Below, piece after piece: positions 11,069 to 21,827 of a DNA stretch of 64,000 nt. The DNA is from Allomyces arbusculus. Its lineage: Eukaryota; Blastocladiomycota; Blastocladiomycetes; Blastocladiales; Blastocladiaceae. The notes under the pieces were generated by a model. The model ran no database searches. It was not told where the DNA came from and saw nothing but the letters and a program-made list of their open reading frames with translations. Positions within the stretch are counted from its first letter, which is position 1, and each line of letters opens with the position of its first letter. A program made the translations under genes and the position numbers. The stretch covers positions 62,001 through 126,000 of the forward strand of contig JADHYV010000025.1 of assembly GCA_027604705.1 (NCBI GenBank), read 5' to 3'.

Positions 11069-12291
11069 TCAGTTAAATGAGCAATCCGCTGGCGTACCAG
11101 GTGCTGCGCATGAGCGAGATGACGGTTGGGATTTGATAAGAAATCCCTTAAAACCTACGTCGCCAAGTGGACGTGGCCCAGCAAGCGTCACTTTTTCGTT
11201 GAGCTGTTGCAGCAGGCACCCGCGACACTCCAAACACGAAATTATGACAAGCCGTTGGAGCCAGAAGCAAAACAATCGTTTCAATACAGTACACAACCAC
11301 AGCTCCAGATCGGCCCAGCGCGTCGGAGCGTCGAGCCGCCGTTTCAGGAGCATGCGCCTCCACAATCCCTTGACGAGCGACAGCTGGTAGGCGAGCAATC
11401 ATGGCAAATCCAACTCCATTTCCGACATGGCTGACCAGTTGCGACCCAGGTCGCTGGATCGTCGCCATTGCACTGAACTGCAGGTGGGCGGCCATATTGC
11501 TCGCAGCGATAAAAAGAATGGCGGCGGACGATGCGTCTGAATACGACCTTGTTGGGCCTTGACAAAACGTACGAGCCGGTTTGACTCCCTTGGGTCCTCG
11601 TGCATCGAAAACAGCTTTATGGTGTGCGGCGCGTTGCGATCCTTGGAAATTACGATAACATGGAGCCCCTGGTCCATTATCTTTGCGGTCACGCCATCGA
11701 CGACAGATTCGGCAAAAGCGCCAACATTGAGGCCACCAAACCGCGGCTTGATGAGCCGACCTGGGCGTACCAGTGCCGGCCCATTTGTAACGCCAGACAT
11801 AAAGGCAAGGTCAGCGACACTCGATTGGTCAATCTGCTGGCGGAATCAGGATGGTGCTCCTCCACGGCGAGGTGTGGGCTGCGAATTGGGGCAATCAGCG
11901 CGTATCCATCGCGCCACCACACATCAGAAATATCCTTTGCGCCAATGGAAGCCAACGCCGGACGTGCTTGTGTGGTGAGGTTTCATGTGGCCTCGTCCAC
12001 AAGAATAACAGCCACGACTGCAGTCTCAGGGAGCATGGCAATCGTCTCAGCGAGGCACAGTGATGGATTGGTGCTTACATGCATGTCAAAAACGGTCATT
12101 GTGATTGCTTGCTGCAGAGTTGGCGCCGCCGTGTCAAGTATGAGCATTTAACACGGCGCGAGAATTGTCCCAAGGTGAACGTCTGGTTGTTGACTGTGAA
12201 GAACGCTGTATGACCTTTGAGTACTGCAGTCAAACCAGTCGATTGGGCGGTGATTGTCGTGATGGTGGACATGCTGCTGCTGGGCGTCCAT
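11069..12291 (-). pseudogene. Decayed gene with two ILEI/FAM3 (PANDER-like) domains
   Basis: ILEI domains occur in FAM3 cytokine-like proteins, POMGNT1 and CEMIP-type proteins, where they bind sugars or act as secreted modules. From 12291 a possible start MDAQQQHVHHHD leads into TVNNQTFTLGQFSRRV, then in another frame MLILDTAAPTLQ, MTVFDMHVSTNPS, VVAVILVDEAT, a TGA codon, NLTTQARPALASIGAK and WWRDGYALIAP. This order is that of a full ILEI domain. A second copy follows an intron at about 11800: FGGLNVGAFAESVVDGV, GLHVIVISKDR, LFSMHEDPRESNRLV. Below 11500 Cys-containing frames continue without a clear model. The in-frame TGA stands where family members often have Arg, which fits CGA to TGA. At least two breaks are visible. 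Homology was judged by eye. Confidence 0.5.
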
Positions 12292-15268
12292 CGAACTTTG
12301 GGACCGCTTCTGCTTGCGCATTAGGATGAGGGAGAATAATGGAGAGGGGAAGGGTGAGGAAACAACGGGACGCGAGAGGTGCAGTTTTGTTTGCTGGTGA
12401 CTCAGCGGAAATGGGGCGGCGTTCCATCTCCGTTCCACGTCAGAACTAACAAGCTACGTCAACTCAACCGGGTCAAGGAGAGCGGCCTATAATTATTCAC
12501 TAGTAAGCGCAGATGTGCAATTTTACGTCAAAGAGAAAGCCTTTATCGTGCTAAGACAGTCGGCCTCACTGAGAAGCAACCACACGACCTGCAGGGGATT
12601 TTCAGAGACGATACTGACAAGCCCTGTTGCATCCAAAACGACCTGTTCCCACTCATGCGCGCCTCCTCTCCCTTTCTCCCGTGTTTGGTCGCGCACAGCG
12701 TTCCTCATTCTGTGAGCTTGTCGTCCGTCCCAACCCATTTTGTGTTGTCTGCACAAACTCGACGATCAAAACGGGTGGATCAGGTGCAGAGACGCACATG
12801 CTTTGCAGTACAACACGATGACACGACCTGATGCATTCTTTAATTGGTGCGCTGCCCCTGTTTGCCGGTTTGCCCATGTCACTGAGAATTCTTTCACTTC
12901 TGGATGGGTTTGCAGTTTGAGTAAAAAACTCCATGATACTAAGTGCAAAGTATGGCCCCAACTCATCTCACCTTTCCGCAAACATCAAACAGGACGAAAT
13001 AAAATCACGTCTGTCAAATTCAATGGTACAGGTCGAAATCGAGATGTCCTGGCGATGTATTTCGCAGATTCTTATAATTGTACTGCGTCAGATTCTTGGA
13101 CGTTCGAAGAAATCTCGCGCACAATCTGAAGAAAGCGAAACACCCGCTTGTGGCAATAGGCCTCTTGAACTGGATGATGCGGTTGTGGCAGCTTGCTGTT
13201 CATGGCAACGTGCCACATTCTCCAAACGTCACCGCACTTTGAGTGCAGCCAGTTGACAAACATGTGGGCCCAGTCCGAGACGTCAAGGTCCTGTGAGGGA
13301 GACAATACTCACTGCGCAGGCCGGTAACGCGAGTGCACAACAATGATACGCTGGGTGTCGGTCGACAAGGGCCAGATAGTGGCCAAGCAAGGCATCAAGA
13401 CAGGCAGGTGTGATTACTGCCGCCTGGCTATTGGAAAACGCAGTGCCAAAAGCGTCAGTGGTCATCATCCAGTGAAAATAATGCAAGGGCAGCACGGACT
13501 GAATCACCACGGCAATAGCGCCCACACCAATACCCACACGCATTTGCGCAAGCAGCGTGGCCAGGTGCACCTCGCGTGCTTGAGCTCCATCAAGTTCAGT
13601 AGGAACCCTGGAGTATCCAGAATCTCGAGATCAAGATGTTGCCCTACCCAGCCATTTGGCATGTGTACCAGCAAGTAATCATCGTCTAACGCCTCCAGAA
13701 AATCGAGCGTTGGCAACTACTACTCAAACATGCATTGCAGATTGTTGGATTGGTGGGTCAATTGGGTCGCATAGAAGAGTTGGACGACTGCTAAGCGTAC
13801 AGGTTGCCACAGAAAGTGCGTGGATGAATGTGAAGCGTACGATCAACTGCGCTGAGAGCAAAAGATGAGTGAAGGAGACTTCAAGGCGAGGTGAGACCCG
13901 TCCAGGTTTTGCAAATTCTTTGAACGATGGCATAAAGCCGTGCACACTGAACCGTGTCACTTGACGTTTGCCAGCGCCATAAATGACTTGGTTCGTCCTG
14001 CTCGCACAGGGCGAAAACGCAGACTGGATAATATGATTGTTTTCAAATGCAAACGCTCCAACGGAGCACTGGCCAGCTCAGCAAGTAGGGATGCGCGGAT
14101 TCTGAGTCAGACGGCAGGACGTGGCAGCAGAGACCGATTACGTGCGCAGCTGCAACGCTTGGCAGAGTCGAACTCTCAGATAGTGGGTGAGCGGTGTGTG
14201 ACAAGGACGCTCCATGTCGTCGTGAGCGGTGCCGGTGTGCGGTCGCGCATCTTCTCCACCGATTTTGGCCACAATGATCACGCAGTCGGGCCGTATTGGA
14301 GCAGGGAGGATGGCGTGCCCGTGTCAGGAAGGGCCATTACTCTGCTGTCATCCCCCCTCAAGTCCTCAGTCCATGATCTCCTTCTTAATGTCCTTCTCGC
14401 CCACAAATTTCAAGCCGCAAACGAAAGCAAGCACGCTGGCCACTGCCGAACAATTATTGCCAAACTCCTGGGTTTCTGACCCCTAGTCCAAACCTGTCTT
14501 GGTTTCTCGATGGTACTTTGAGCAATAATGCTGCATTTTCGTCTGGACTTGGTTGTCCCCAAACCGATCCAACGGATCCAACGACATGCTGCAACCAGAG
14601 ACGACACTCAGCATGCGGTGCAAGCAATGATATGAAACGTATATTTTATAACACCCATCAGGCAACCATTTCTACCAAAGTGGTCGGCCTGTTCCTTTCG
14701 TGCGAGAGACTCTCCTGCAGGATGGGCACCTCGTCCAACGTGGCAACGAGTGTCAGCGCGCTGCAGTACTCGACTTGATAAACGATGTCACTACCGAGAA
14801 TCGCGGACATTGCACGTGTCAAAGATGCGGTGCCACTTCACCAGCTGGGCACGGCGATTCTGACCAAATGCATGCTGTGCCTGCCATACTGCCAGCATTC
14901 CCGTTCAAATCAAGATCAATGAAGTGACCGTCCCTGAAACTGGCGGAGCGCGCGCGAATCTTGATTGGCAATCGACCGGATGGTTTTGAAATCGAGGACA
15001 TCATAGGTTTGATTCGAGTTGCACGCACCAACGTTGATTGTTGTCGGGCGTCATTCTTTGCTCGCCACCCGCAATATAGGTCGCTGAGAGCGTTTCGCCC
15101 ATTCTCAGTCCGTCGGCCAACATCAATCGGACCGCGGTCCTTCACTAGCAAGTACCCAGTCCAATCCACGCAGAAAAACGTATTATATGTACTTTGGCGA
15201 CGCGAAATGGAAACACACACACCCCACGCGCACCCTCGACTCCCCTGGCCCGAGCGAGGGACGCGAAC
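12292..15268. other. CpG-poor stretch with scattered coding remnants
   Basis: Nearly 3 kb without an intact gene. Minus-strand fragments with protein-like character include 15010-14880 (FRDGHFIDLDLNG, which resembles the strand that precedes ILEI domains), 14820-14690 (YCSALTLVATLDEVPILQESL region, only part conserved) and 13716-13560 (LLVHMPNGWVGQHLDLEILDTPGF region). Frames change without usable splice sites. I read this as remains of one or more decayed genes related to the ILEI remnant, but this is weak. Confidence 0.35.
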
Positions 15269-15844
15269 TTATGCGGCACCGCTACACAAGTGACCGGTTG
15301 TGAGCGAAGCGGCCGCGCAAGACAAACCCGGCGAGGGCGGCGTACACGATGATGTTGTTGATCGGGATGTGAATGAGCTTGACGACAAACCCAATGAACC
15401 CCATGATCAGGAACCCGACACCGACGACCTGGAAGATTTGTTGGAACTCTGGAGGCGTTGGTGCGCAAACGCGAGGTCAGCGTTCTGTGTTTGGCGAGCG
15501 AAGGGGGCGGCGCGGAGACGCGAGCGCGGCGAGCGTGGTGGCGTGGCGTGGTCGTGCGGCCGCCCGGTCGCTGCGAGCGTGCCGGCTGCGAGTTTCGCGA
15601 CCACAGTTTGGCCGTTCCACCGTGGCCGTGGCGACCGCGCTGCTGTGGCAACCACCCCACGCGCGCTCTCGCGCGCGCGCAAAAAAGAGCAGCATCAGCA
15701 CCCACCGTTGCGCGTCGGCTTGGTGCAGCGGTTGATGAGCAGCTGCGACTGCTTGGCAAACCGCTTCGGGCCGTCGAGAAACTCAGCAAACTGGTCGGCG
15801 GGCGCGGGCGCCGAGGCGTCGTAGTCGTCGGACTTGCTGGACAT
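15269..15844 (-). CDS. SSS1: Sec61 gamma subunit (Sss1)
   Basis: Small tail-anchored subunit of the ER protein-conducting channel, needed for co-translational translocation. Exons on the minus strand 15844-15706, 15448-15346 and 15281-15269 give 84 residues. The family pattern is complete: [34 protein letters not shown], then the membrane helix [18 protein letters not shown] and INNIIVGAA at the end. The first intron is 257 bases, long for this window; the second is 64 bases and splits the last Val codon, so that the chain ends IIVGAA as in other fungi. Reading through the second intron would instead add a Leu/Ala/Arg tail untypical of the family. Length is within the usual 68-90 residues. 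Confidence 0.94.
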
Positions 15845-16201
15845 GGTGCGGGTGGTGTTGGTTGGCGAGCTGCAGCGGGTGCGCGTGCTTGGATTCGCAA
15901 CGGTTCAGAGATGGAGGATGGTCAAGCGGAGCGTGGCGAACACGACGAACACGACGTGGGCGAGCTGGCGGCGGGCGTGGATGGACATGGCGGTTTGGTC
16001 ACGCTTGGGCCGCGAGACACGCGGGTGGGACGTGGCAAAGGTAAGAAACGTGAGGGTCACATTCTGCAGGTGCTTGAGTGCAAGATCGTCACCCACTTTG
16101 AAGCTCTGTCTCGCGGCACCCCAGCAAGTGCGCGATTGAAAACCCGTCGAGCACCACGTTCGGCACAAAATCCACATCCATTCCCATTCCACACGGTCGC
16201 A
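15845..16201. other. Intergenic region upstream of Sec61-gamma gene
   Basis: The 357 bases between the 3' end of the PH-domain gene and the start of the Sec61-gamma gene probably hold its promoter. No element stands out. Confidence 0.4.
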
Positions 16202-17465
16202 TCACCCGGTCCTTGCCACCGCGGGCGCCTCGTCCGGGTCCCTAAACGGATCACTGAACGGGTCTGGTACTGGGCGCTGCCATTCGGTACTCCCTCCTCC
16301 TCCACCCCTCCACGCCGGCACCGGCGGAACCACCCTCGCGTCCGAGAGCCACGGCGCGCTTGCAAGCGGCGGCGTCGACCGCGGCCGCGCGGGCCTCGCG
16401 TGCAATGGCGGCGGCGAACCCGCTTGTGCGCGAAAGTAATCGTCGAGAAACATCAGGTCTTGCATCGCCGTCGCGTGCCCACCACCCACGACACCCCCGT
16501 CCTCGGACCATCCGGACGACGACGACGATCCGACGACTGCCTCGTCGTGCCACGCGCCAAGATGCGGCCCGCGCGCGGGGCGGCACGGCGCGTCCTCGGC
16601 AAACGGTAGCGGGTCTTCAATCACCGCGGGCGATGCCGGTGCCGAAACGGGCGCGACGTACGGCGACGCGCCGCGGCACAGGGCGTCGACAAAGTGTCGC
16701 GTTTCGGTCGCGGGGGACCGTGGGATGGACCGTTCGCGCGACCTCCCGCGAGACGGCATCGACCGCGGCAACGTCGCAGATGCCGGTGGTGGGACCAAAA
16801 TGGCCCCGGGTGGCGGGAGACTCGACGTGCGCCTCGCACGCGCGCGCACGCCGCGCATCGCGCGGTCGAGTGCACCTGCGAGTAAGTTCAGGTCCGACGG
16901 GAACCGTCCCGTGAACGAACCGGGGAAGACGTCGCTGGGCGCCGCGCGGAACTGGTACTTGGTGGAGAGGTACTCGAGGACCAACCGGTCGGCGGCGGCG
17001 GGGCGCACAATTACGTGCGATGACGCGAGCGGGATCGAGTCGACGGGCAGGAGCGCGGCGGGTTCCTTGTAGACGTGCAGGACGCGCGAGACATGGTCGA
17101 TGACGAGCCACCGTGGCGACCATGAGGCCGAGGGCCACGGCGTGCGTTTCGGACGGTGGGCGAGGACGGGCAGTTGCGTGGCGAGGCCGGGAGGGCGCTA
17201 TATGGGGCGATAATCGTGAGCCCATGGGTGGAGAGCCATCGCTGGGCGTACGTACTGTCAAAAACGTGGACGCGGGCGGCGGGAGCAACACGGTGGCCGC
17301 ACGCCAGGCATCGTGCCCGCTTGATGACTTGACGAGGTGACCGTGCGTGCGGCCCACGGGCAACGGTGCCGGTGGAGGCGTCACGGGCGTCGTTGGGCGC
17401 AGTGGCGGCGACCCGCCGTACTCGAGCATGTGGTCGGTGTGGTGCGGCATTGTTGCCGTTGTCAA
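16202..17465 (-). CDS. PH-domain protein with low-complexity C terminus
   Basis: Two exons on the minus strand, 17465-17256 and 17197-16202 with a 58-base intron (GTACGT to TATAG), give 401 residues. The N-terminal part fits a pleckstrin-homology fold: THGHLVKSSSGHDAW and VLLPPPASTFLT before the intron, then PRWLVIDHVSRVLHVYKEP, PVDSIPLASSHVIV and LEYLSTKYQFRAAPSD after it. A PH domain would suggest binding to phosphoinositides or a protein partner at a membrane. The rest, from about residue 150, is Pro/Ala/Arg/Ser-rich with a run of Gly and ends VPDPFSDPFRDPDEA; the DPF motifs could bind AP-2 appendage, but that is speculation. No signal peptide or membrane helix. The PH call rests on pattern and spacing only. 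Confidence 0.62.
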
Positions 17466-18123
17466 GCTTTCGTTCAGAACGACGTGCTGCTGCCGTGCTG
17501 GTGTCGCTGGTGCTGGTGCTGGTGCTGGTGCTGGTGCTGCTGTCGCTGTTGCTGACGTCGTCGCTAGTGGAGAACGTTGCTCTCGTCCTCGTCGTCGATG
17601 ATATCGCCGTCAAAGCTGCAGCTCGAGCAGCAGCAGCGTCAGGAGCGCGACGAAGAGTAGCAACGGGTCTTGTCGGCGATGATGGGGTCCTTGCAGCGTG
17701 CGTTGGTGTGGGGAGCTGCGGCACGAGTCTGTCTGGCCTGGCGTGGGGCCAGCTTGCAGAGCGTCGACGAGCAAACGTGGGCGACGCTGGCGGTTCGTTT
17801 TTGTCCTTGAAGCGTTGTGGCGACGGCGGTGCAACGCCGAACGCGCGGCCCCTTGGTGTGGCGACGGCAGCAGAGCCAGGTGGCGCCCGCGCTTCAGTGC
17901 GCGCCGTCTCGCATCTGCCTCGCACTCAACTGCAGCTCATGCACGTGTGCCCGTTGCACTTCCACGTGCTGCTCCACCGCACAGCAGCTCAGCCCGCTCG
18001 GCCACCTTGCGGCTGACCGACACCCGACCGTCGCCCATCGACGCCCGAACTTCCCGAGTTGCTGCAGCAACCAGCAACCTTCGCGCCCACTCCGCACCGG
18101 TCACGCGCGGCCGCCCAACCACC
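17466..18123. promoter_or_regulatory. Divergent region of PH-domain gene and first PHF5A gene
   Basis: The 658 bases lie between two outward-facing start codons. It contains a (TGGTGC)n-like microsatellite near 17506-17545. Promoters are expected by position; no specific site can be named. Confidence 0.4.
17500..17556. repeat. TGGTGC/TGCTG microsatellite
   Basis: A run of imperfect GGTGCT units followed by TGCTGTCGCTG variants lies about 35 bases upstream of the PH-domain gene start codon. On the gene's sense strand it reads as CAGCAC repeats. It sits in the presumed 5' leader. Confidence 0.6.
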
Positions 18124-18523
18124 ATGGCCCGACACCAACCCGACCTCATTATGTGCCGCAAGCAGCCCGGTATCGCGATTGGCCGACTCTGCGAGAAACA
18201 CGATGGCCAATGCGTGATTTGCGACTCGTACGTGCGCCCAGCCACGCTCGTGCGTCTCTGCGACGAGTGCAACTACGGCGCGTTTATGGGCAAGTGTTGC
18301 GTTTGCGGTGGGCCCGGCGTTTCTGACGCGTATTATTGCAAAGAGTGCACGATTCTCGAAAAGGATGTGCGTAGCCGCGCCTGACTTTTGGATTGCCATG
18401 GAGACTGACGTGTCGGTGCTCGAATCGTAGCGCGACGGGTGCCCGAAAATCGTCAACATCGGCACCTCCAAGACGGACCTCTTCTACGAGCGGAAGAAGT
18501 ATGGGTTCAGGCAGAGGAATTAG
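18124..18523 (+). CDS. PHF5A/Rds3, SF3b complex subunit, copy 1 (Cys to His variant)
   Basis: Subunit of the SF3b complex of U2 snRNP, which recognises the intron branch site. Exons 18124-18366 and 18431-18523 (64-base intron) give 111 residues, the normal family length. The sequence follows the family closely: [69 protein letters not shown] and [13 protein letters not shown]. The intron sits between EKD and RDGC in both copies. In the [12 protein letters not shown] zinc knuckle this copy has His in place of the second Cys ([12 protein letters not shown]), whereas the copy 0.7 kb downstream keeps Cys. His can ligate zinc, so this need not inactivate the protein. Confidence 0.93.
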
Positions 18524-19029
18524 ACGCTCGGTCCACTGCCGCACGGCACTGCGTGCCTGTCGTGCATGCGCACGGGTGGGCGGTGGACCAGGATCTCGTT
18601 TGTACGATCATTACATTTCGTTTCGTGCTGCTCTCTTGATCTCGCTCTCTCTCTCTCTCATGAATGCACCCACCGCTGCGGAATATCTTAACCCAAGCTC
18701 CAGCAACGAAACCCGCCAGAGCGCGGCCAACACGCGCGCGCGGCCGCAGGGGCAGGTCTCCGCCTGTCGTCTCGCACTGCCTCGCGCCCACTCACCGCAA
18801 GCGCACGTGTGGCCACGGCACATTCACGCGCTGATCCACCGCACTTGCTCCTCCGTGCGAACGACCGTCGCTGTGTCGAGCGTGCTCGTATCGCGCACGA
18901 CCCGCTTGTCACTTCCACCTGCTGCAACCCCCCGCACTGCGACCACGGCAACCGCGCGCACGCCACGCCCTCACTTTCCCAAGCTCCAGCACTAACCGCG
19001 CCGGCCGCGCGCGCGCCTTCAACCCGAAA
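18524..19029. other. Spacer between the two PHF5A genes
   Basis: About 500 bases that hold the 3' UTR of copy 1 and the promoter of copy 2. The first 75 bases after the stop resemble the sequence after copy 2 (a shared GCGC..CGGTCCAC start and GTGCATGCGCACGGG-like core), so the duplication unit extends past the stop codon. A TCTCTCTC run lies at 18643-18658. Confidence 0.55.
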
Positions 19030-19443
19030 ATGGCCAAGCACCAACCCGACCTCATCATGTGCCGCAAACAGCCCGGCATTGCGATTGGCCGACTGTGCGA
19101 AAAGTGCGATGGGAAGTGCGTCATCTGCGACTCGTATGTTCGCCCGGCGACGCTCGTCCGGCTGTGCGACGAGTGCAACTACGGCGCGTTCATGGGGAAA
19201 TGCTGTATTTGCGGCGGGCCCGGGGTCTCGGACGCGTATTATTGCAAGGAGTGCACGATTCTCGAGAAAGACGTACGCACTGGAACATATCCGGCCGTAT
19301 ATGCGGATTTGGAATTGAGAGCTGACGCTGCGTGGGTGGACGATGCGCAGCGCGACGGGTGCCCAAAAATTGTCAACATTGGCACCTCCAAGACCGACTT
19401 GTTCTATGAGCGGAAAAAGTACGGGTTCAAGCAGAGGAACTGA
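19030..19443 (+). CDS. PHF5A/Rds3, SF3b complex subunit, copy 2
   Basis: Second, tandem copy of the SF3b subunit gene. Exons 19030-19272 and 19351-19443 give 111 residues. It differs from copy 1 at few positions (for example AKHQ for ARHQ, CDGKC for HDGQC, CCIC for CCVC, FKQRN for FRQRN) and keeps every zinc-ligand cysteine expected from the family, so it is probably the canonical copy. The 78-base intron is a multiple of three and has no in-frame stop, so an unspliced mRNA would encode a 137-residue form with 26 extra residues between EKD and RDGC. Copy 1's intron does not have this property. Confidence 0.94.
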   Translation: MAKHQPDLIMCRKQPGIAIGRLCEKCDGKCVICDSYVRPATLVRLCDECNYGAFMGKCCICGGPGVSDAYYCKECTILEKDVRTGTYPAVYADLELRADAAWVDDAQRDGCPKIVNIGTSKTDLFYERKKYGFKQRN

Positions 19444-20083
19444 GCGCGCGGTCCACCGCTGTACAGTGCGTCGCGCTCGTCGTGCGTGCGCACGGGCGGT
19501 GGGCCGCGGATCCAGTTTTCCGTCGTCGTGTCTTGTCCTGTCGTTGATTGGTTTAGTCGGGGGTGTCATCTTGTTTTCGGTGTGGTCATGACATGCCGTT
19601 TTGTGTCGCGCTCTTCACCATGCGCTCGCTTGACTGACTCGCCATGTCAGCGAACTGGCCTGAGACTGGCCCTCTCCTTGCACACAGCCAACCAGCCGAC
19701 CGACCTGCGGAAAATTGAACAAACCGCACGCTCATCAAGAACGGAATCCATATTTGGTGGGGTACTGAATCAACCTGATATCGTGTCAGCCCGTAACGAG
19801 CACGCGCCGACGCACCAGCTCACATCGACGTCCAGCAGCAATGCGTTGCGTCGCACGGGTGCTCGCCCGATCGCATCGCTCAAAAAAAAAAAATCAAAAG
19901 AAAACAAAAGAAAACCGAGAACCAAAATCCGACAAACAACGGCACCGTCGCGGCCACGGCTGCGGCCGCGACGAACAAACAAGGCCCAAAAATAAACTGC
20001 ACGCTCCGCTCGCACTCGCGTACGTACCCGTCAGCTCGAACGCGTCCCACCCTCGCGGCGTCCTCCCCTCCCTCCTAACACGC
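19444..20083. other. Convergent intergenic region after PHF5A copy 2
   Basis: The 640 bases between PHF5A copy 2 and the 3' end of the DGAT2 gene contain an A-rich run at 19880-19918 and otherwise nothing I can name. Confidence 0.45.
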
Positions 20084-21827
20084 TCACGCGACGATCTTCA
20101 GCTCCACCGGCTTCCCCGTCGCCGCCGACGGGTACTTATCGCGCCACTCCTCCCACAACTGCACGACCGCATCGACGTACCGCGCATGCCACTCATCCAC
20201 AATCGCCCCACTCGCGCCAGGCACATGCGGCACATCCAACGGCTTGCCAACCACCGTCACAATCGACCGGCGCAGCGGCAACCACATCCCGATCCGGCCA
20301 TAGACGAGCGGGATGGACCACCCGATCACGCGCTTCATCCACTGCTGCGCGCGCGCCAAAGCCGATCCGGGCTCGGGCACCGCGTGGTGGAAGATGTCGA
20401 CTTCGCCGAATGCGAGCGTCGGGACGAGGGCGGCACCAGTGTGCAGCGCGAGCTTCACAAACCCCTTGCGCTTGTGCAGGACCAGCTCGATTCGGCCGGG
20501 CGTCGTGCGCAGCGATTCTTCGGCGCCGCCAATGCAGATGAGCAGCGCGCGGCCCTCACCTTGGGACGGCGGGGTACCGGTGGGCAGCGGGTCGGCGACA
20601 AGGTGCGCGTGCGGGTCGGCCGGGTCGAGAATCTCCGTGATGCTGGTTGTCTTGACGTCGTCGCACTTGGTTTCATCGGCGAGCTCGTCGCCGAGCCCCG
20701 AGTCGTGGCGGTCGCGCACGACCCGCATCGCCGCTTGCGCTTCGTGCCGCACGACCGTGCGCACCTTCAATCCCATCGTTCCCTTTGTTGCCGCGCCCAC
20801 CTTCCCATCCCCACGCGTCAACCAGTGGCGGCATGACGTCGCGTCGACCGAGACAAACCCAAATGCCAAATTCACTTCGCGCCACAACGGCATTGCGAAA
20901 TTCGACCGTAGCGTGGCCAGTCGCACCTTCACGCCCGGGAACAACTTGTGGAACCGGCCCGACGCGCACTCGCCGACGTGGTGGTCCGGCACGTGCGGGG
21001 CGCGGTCGTCGATCGAGACGAAATTGGAGAAGGCCGAAAAGCAGTAGAGTCCGTGCGGGTGCAGACCCACAATGTAGTTGCGGTCCGGCGGGAGTGGCGC
21101 CGTTTTCACGAGCCGTGCAGGGAAGTAGGCGCGCCAGTGTGCCCAGCCTAGGTAGTTGGGGGTGTGGGGAGAGGACGTGGGGGTGGAGGGTGAGTGACAC
21201 AGATCCGCGCGGACCACGGCGGGCCGTGATGCGCGACCTGATCGAATCAGGCCGCGTCGGCGCGACACGCCGAGATAGGCAAGCTGCGAGAAGCGTACCG
21301 GACCACGCGCGCACCGAGCGCAGCCGGTCGGACCCGCCCTCGAACGGCGTCGCCCAGTCGGCCGCGACCCACGCGGCGTACCCGGCAATCAGCACGCGCG
21401 CGCCCTGCCGCACGGCCTCCCACTCGGCGGCGATGGCCAAGTACACCGTCCCGAACGTAATGAACGCGCACACAAACGGCAACGTCGTCCAGAGCACGAC
21501 GGCGGAACACTCGGCGAGCGAACGCATCGTCGCGGTGAAGTCGGCCGCGAGTTTCGGGATGGATTCGGACCGCACGTGGTCGACCAGGTCCGACGCGAGC
21601 CCGCGCGGACCGCGCGACGCGCCGGTCGCCCACGAGTCGCGCATGCGCGAGATGACGCGCGACCGGAGCGTGGTGGACGAGGGTGGGATGGTGGATGGGG
21701 ACGGCGTGCGCGGTGGGGGGTGGTGGGGGTGCGCCGATCCGCGCGCGATGGGACGCGGCGGCGGGCCGGCGGTGCTGCTGCAGCTGCTGCTGCCGGTGCT
21801 TGCGGTGCTGGCGGTTGGCTTCGTCAT
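20084..21827 (-). CDS. Diacylglycerol O-acyltransferase, DGAT2 family
   Basis: ER and lipid-droplet enzyme that adds a fatty acyl group from acyl-CoA to diacylglycerol, the last step of triacylglycerol synthesis. Exons on the minus strand 21827-21299 and 21147-20084 (151-base intron) give 530 residues. Evidence: a hydrophobic hairpin VLWTTLPFVCAFITFGTVYL, then YFPARLVKTAPLPPDRNYIVG, the catalytic HPHG at about 205-208, SNFAMPLWREVNLAFGF, ALLICIGGAEESL, the RKGFVKLALHTGAALVP and AFGEVDIF segment, and TVVGKPLDVP near the end. It is longer than the usual 350-420 residues because of a Ser/Pro/Thr-rich N-terminal extension of about 60-70 residues and an acidic insert of about 60 residues just before GGAEESL. 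The start is the ATG opening MTKPTAS; the frame is open further upstream. Wax or monoacylglycerol acyltransferase activity cannot be excluded. Confidence 0.88.

Noticed and set aside
13504-13716. DTPG motif as evidence for a dynamin-like GTPase
   Set aside because: No P-loop or other G motif is found in a usable order nearby, so the DTPGF match is probably chance.
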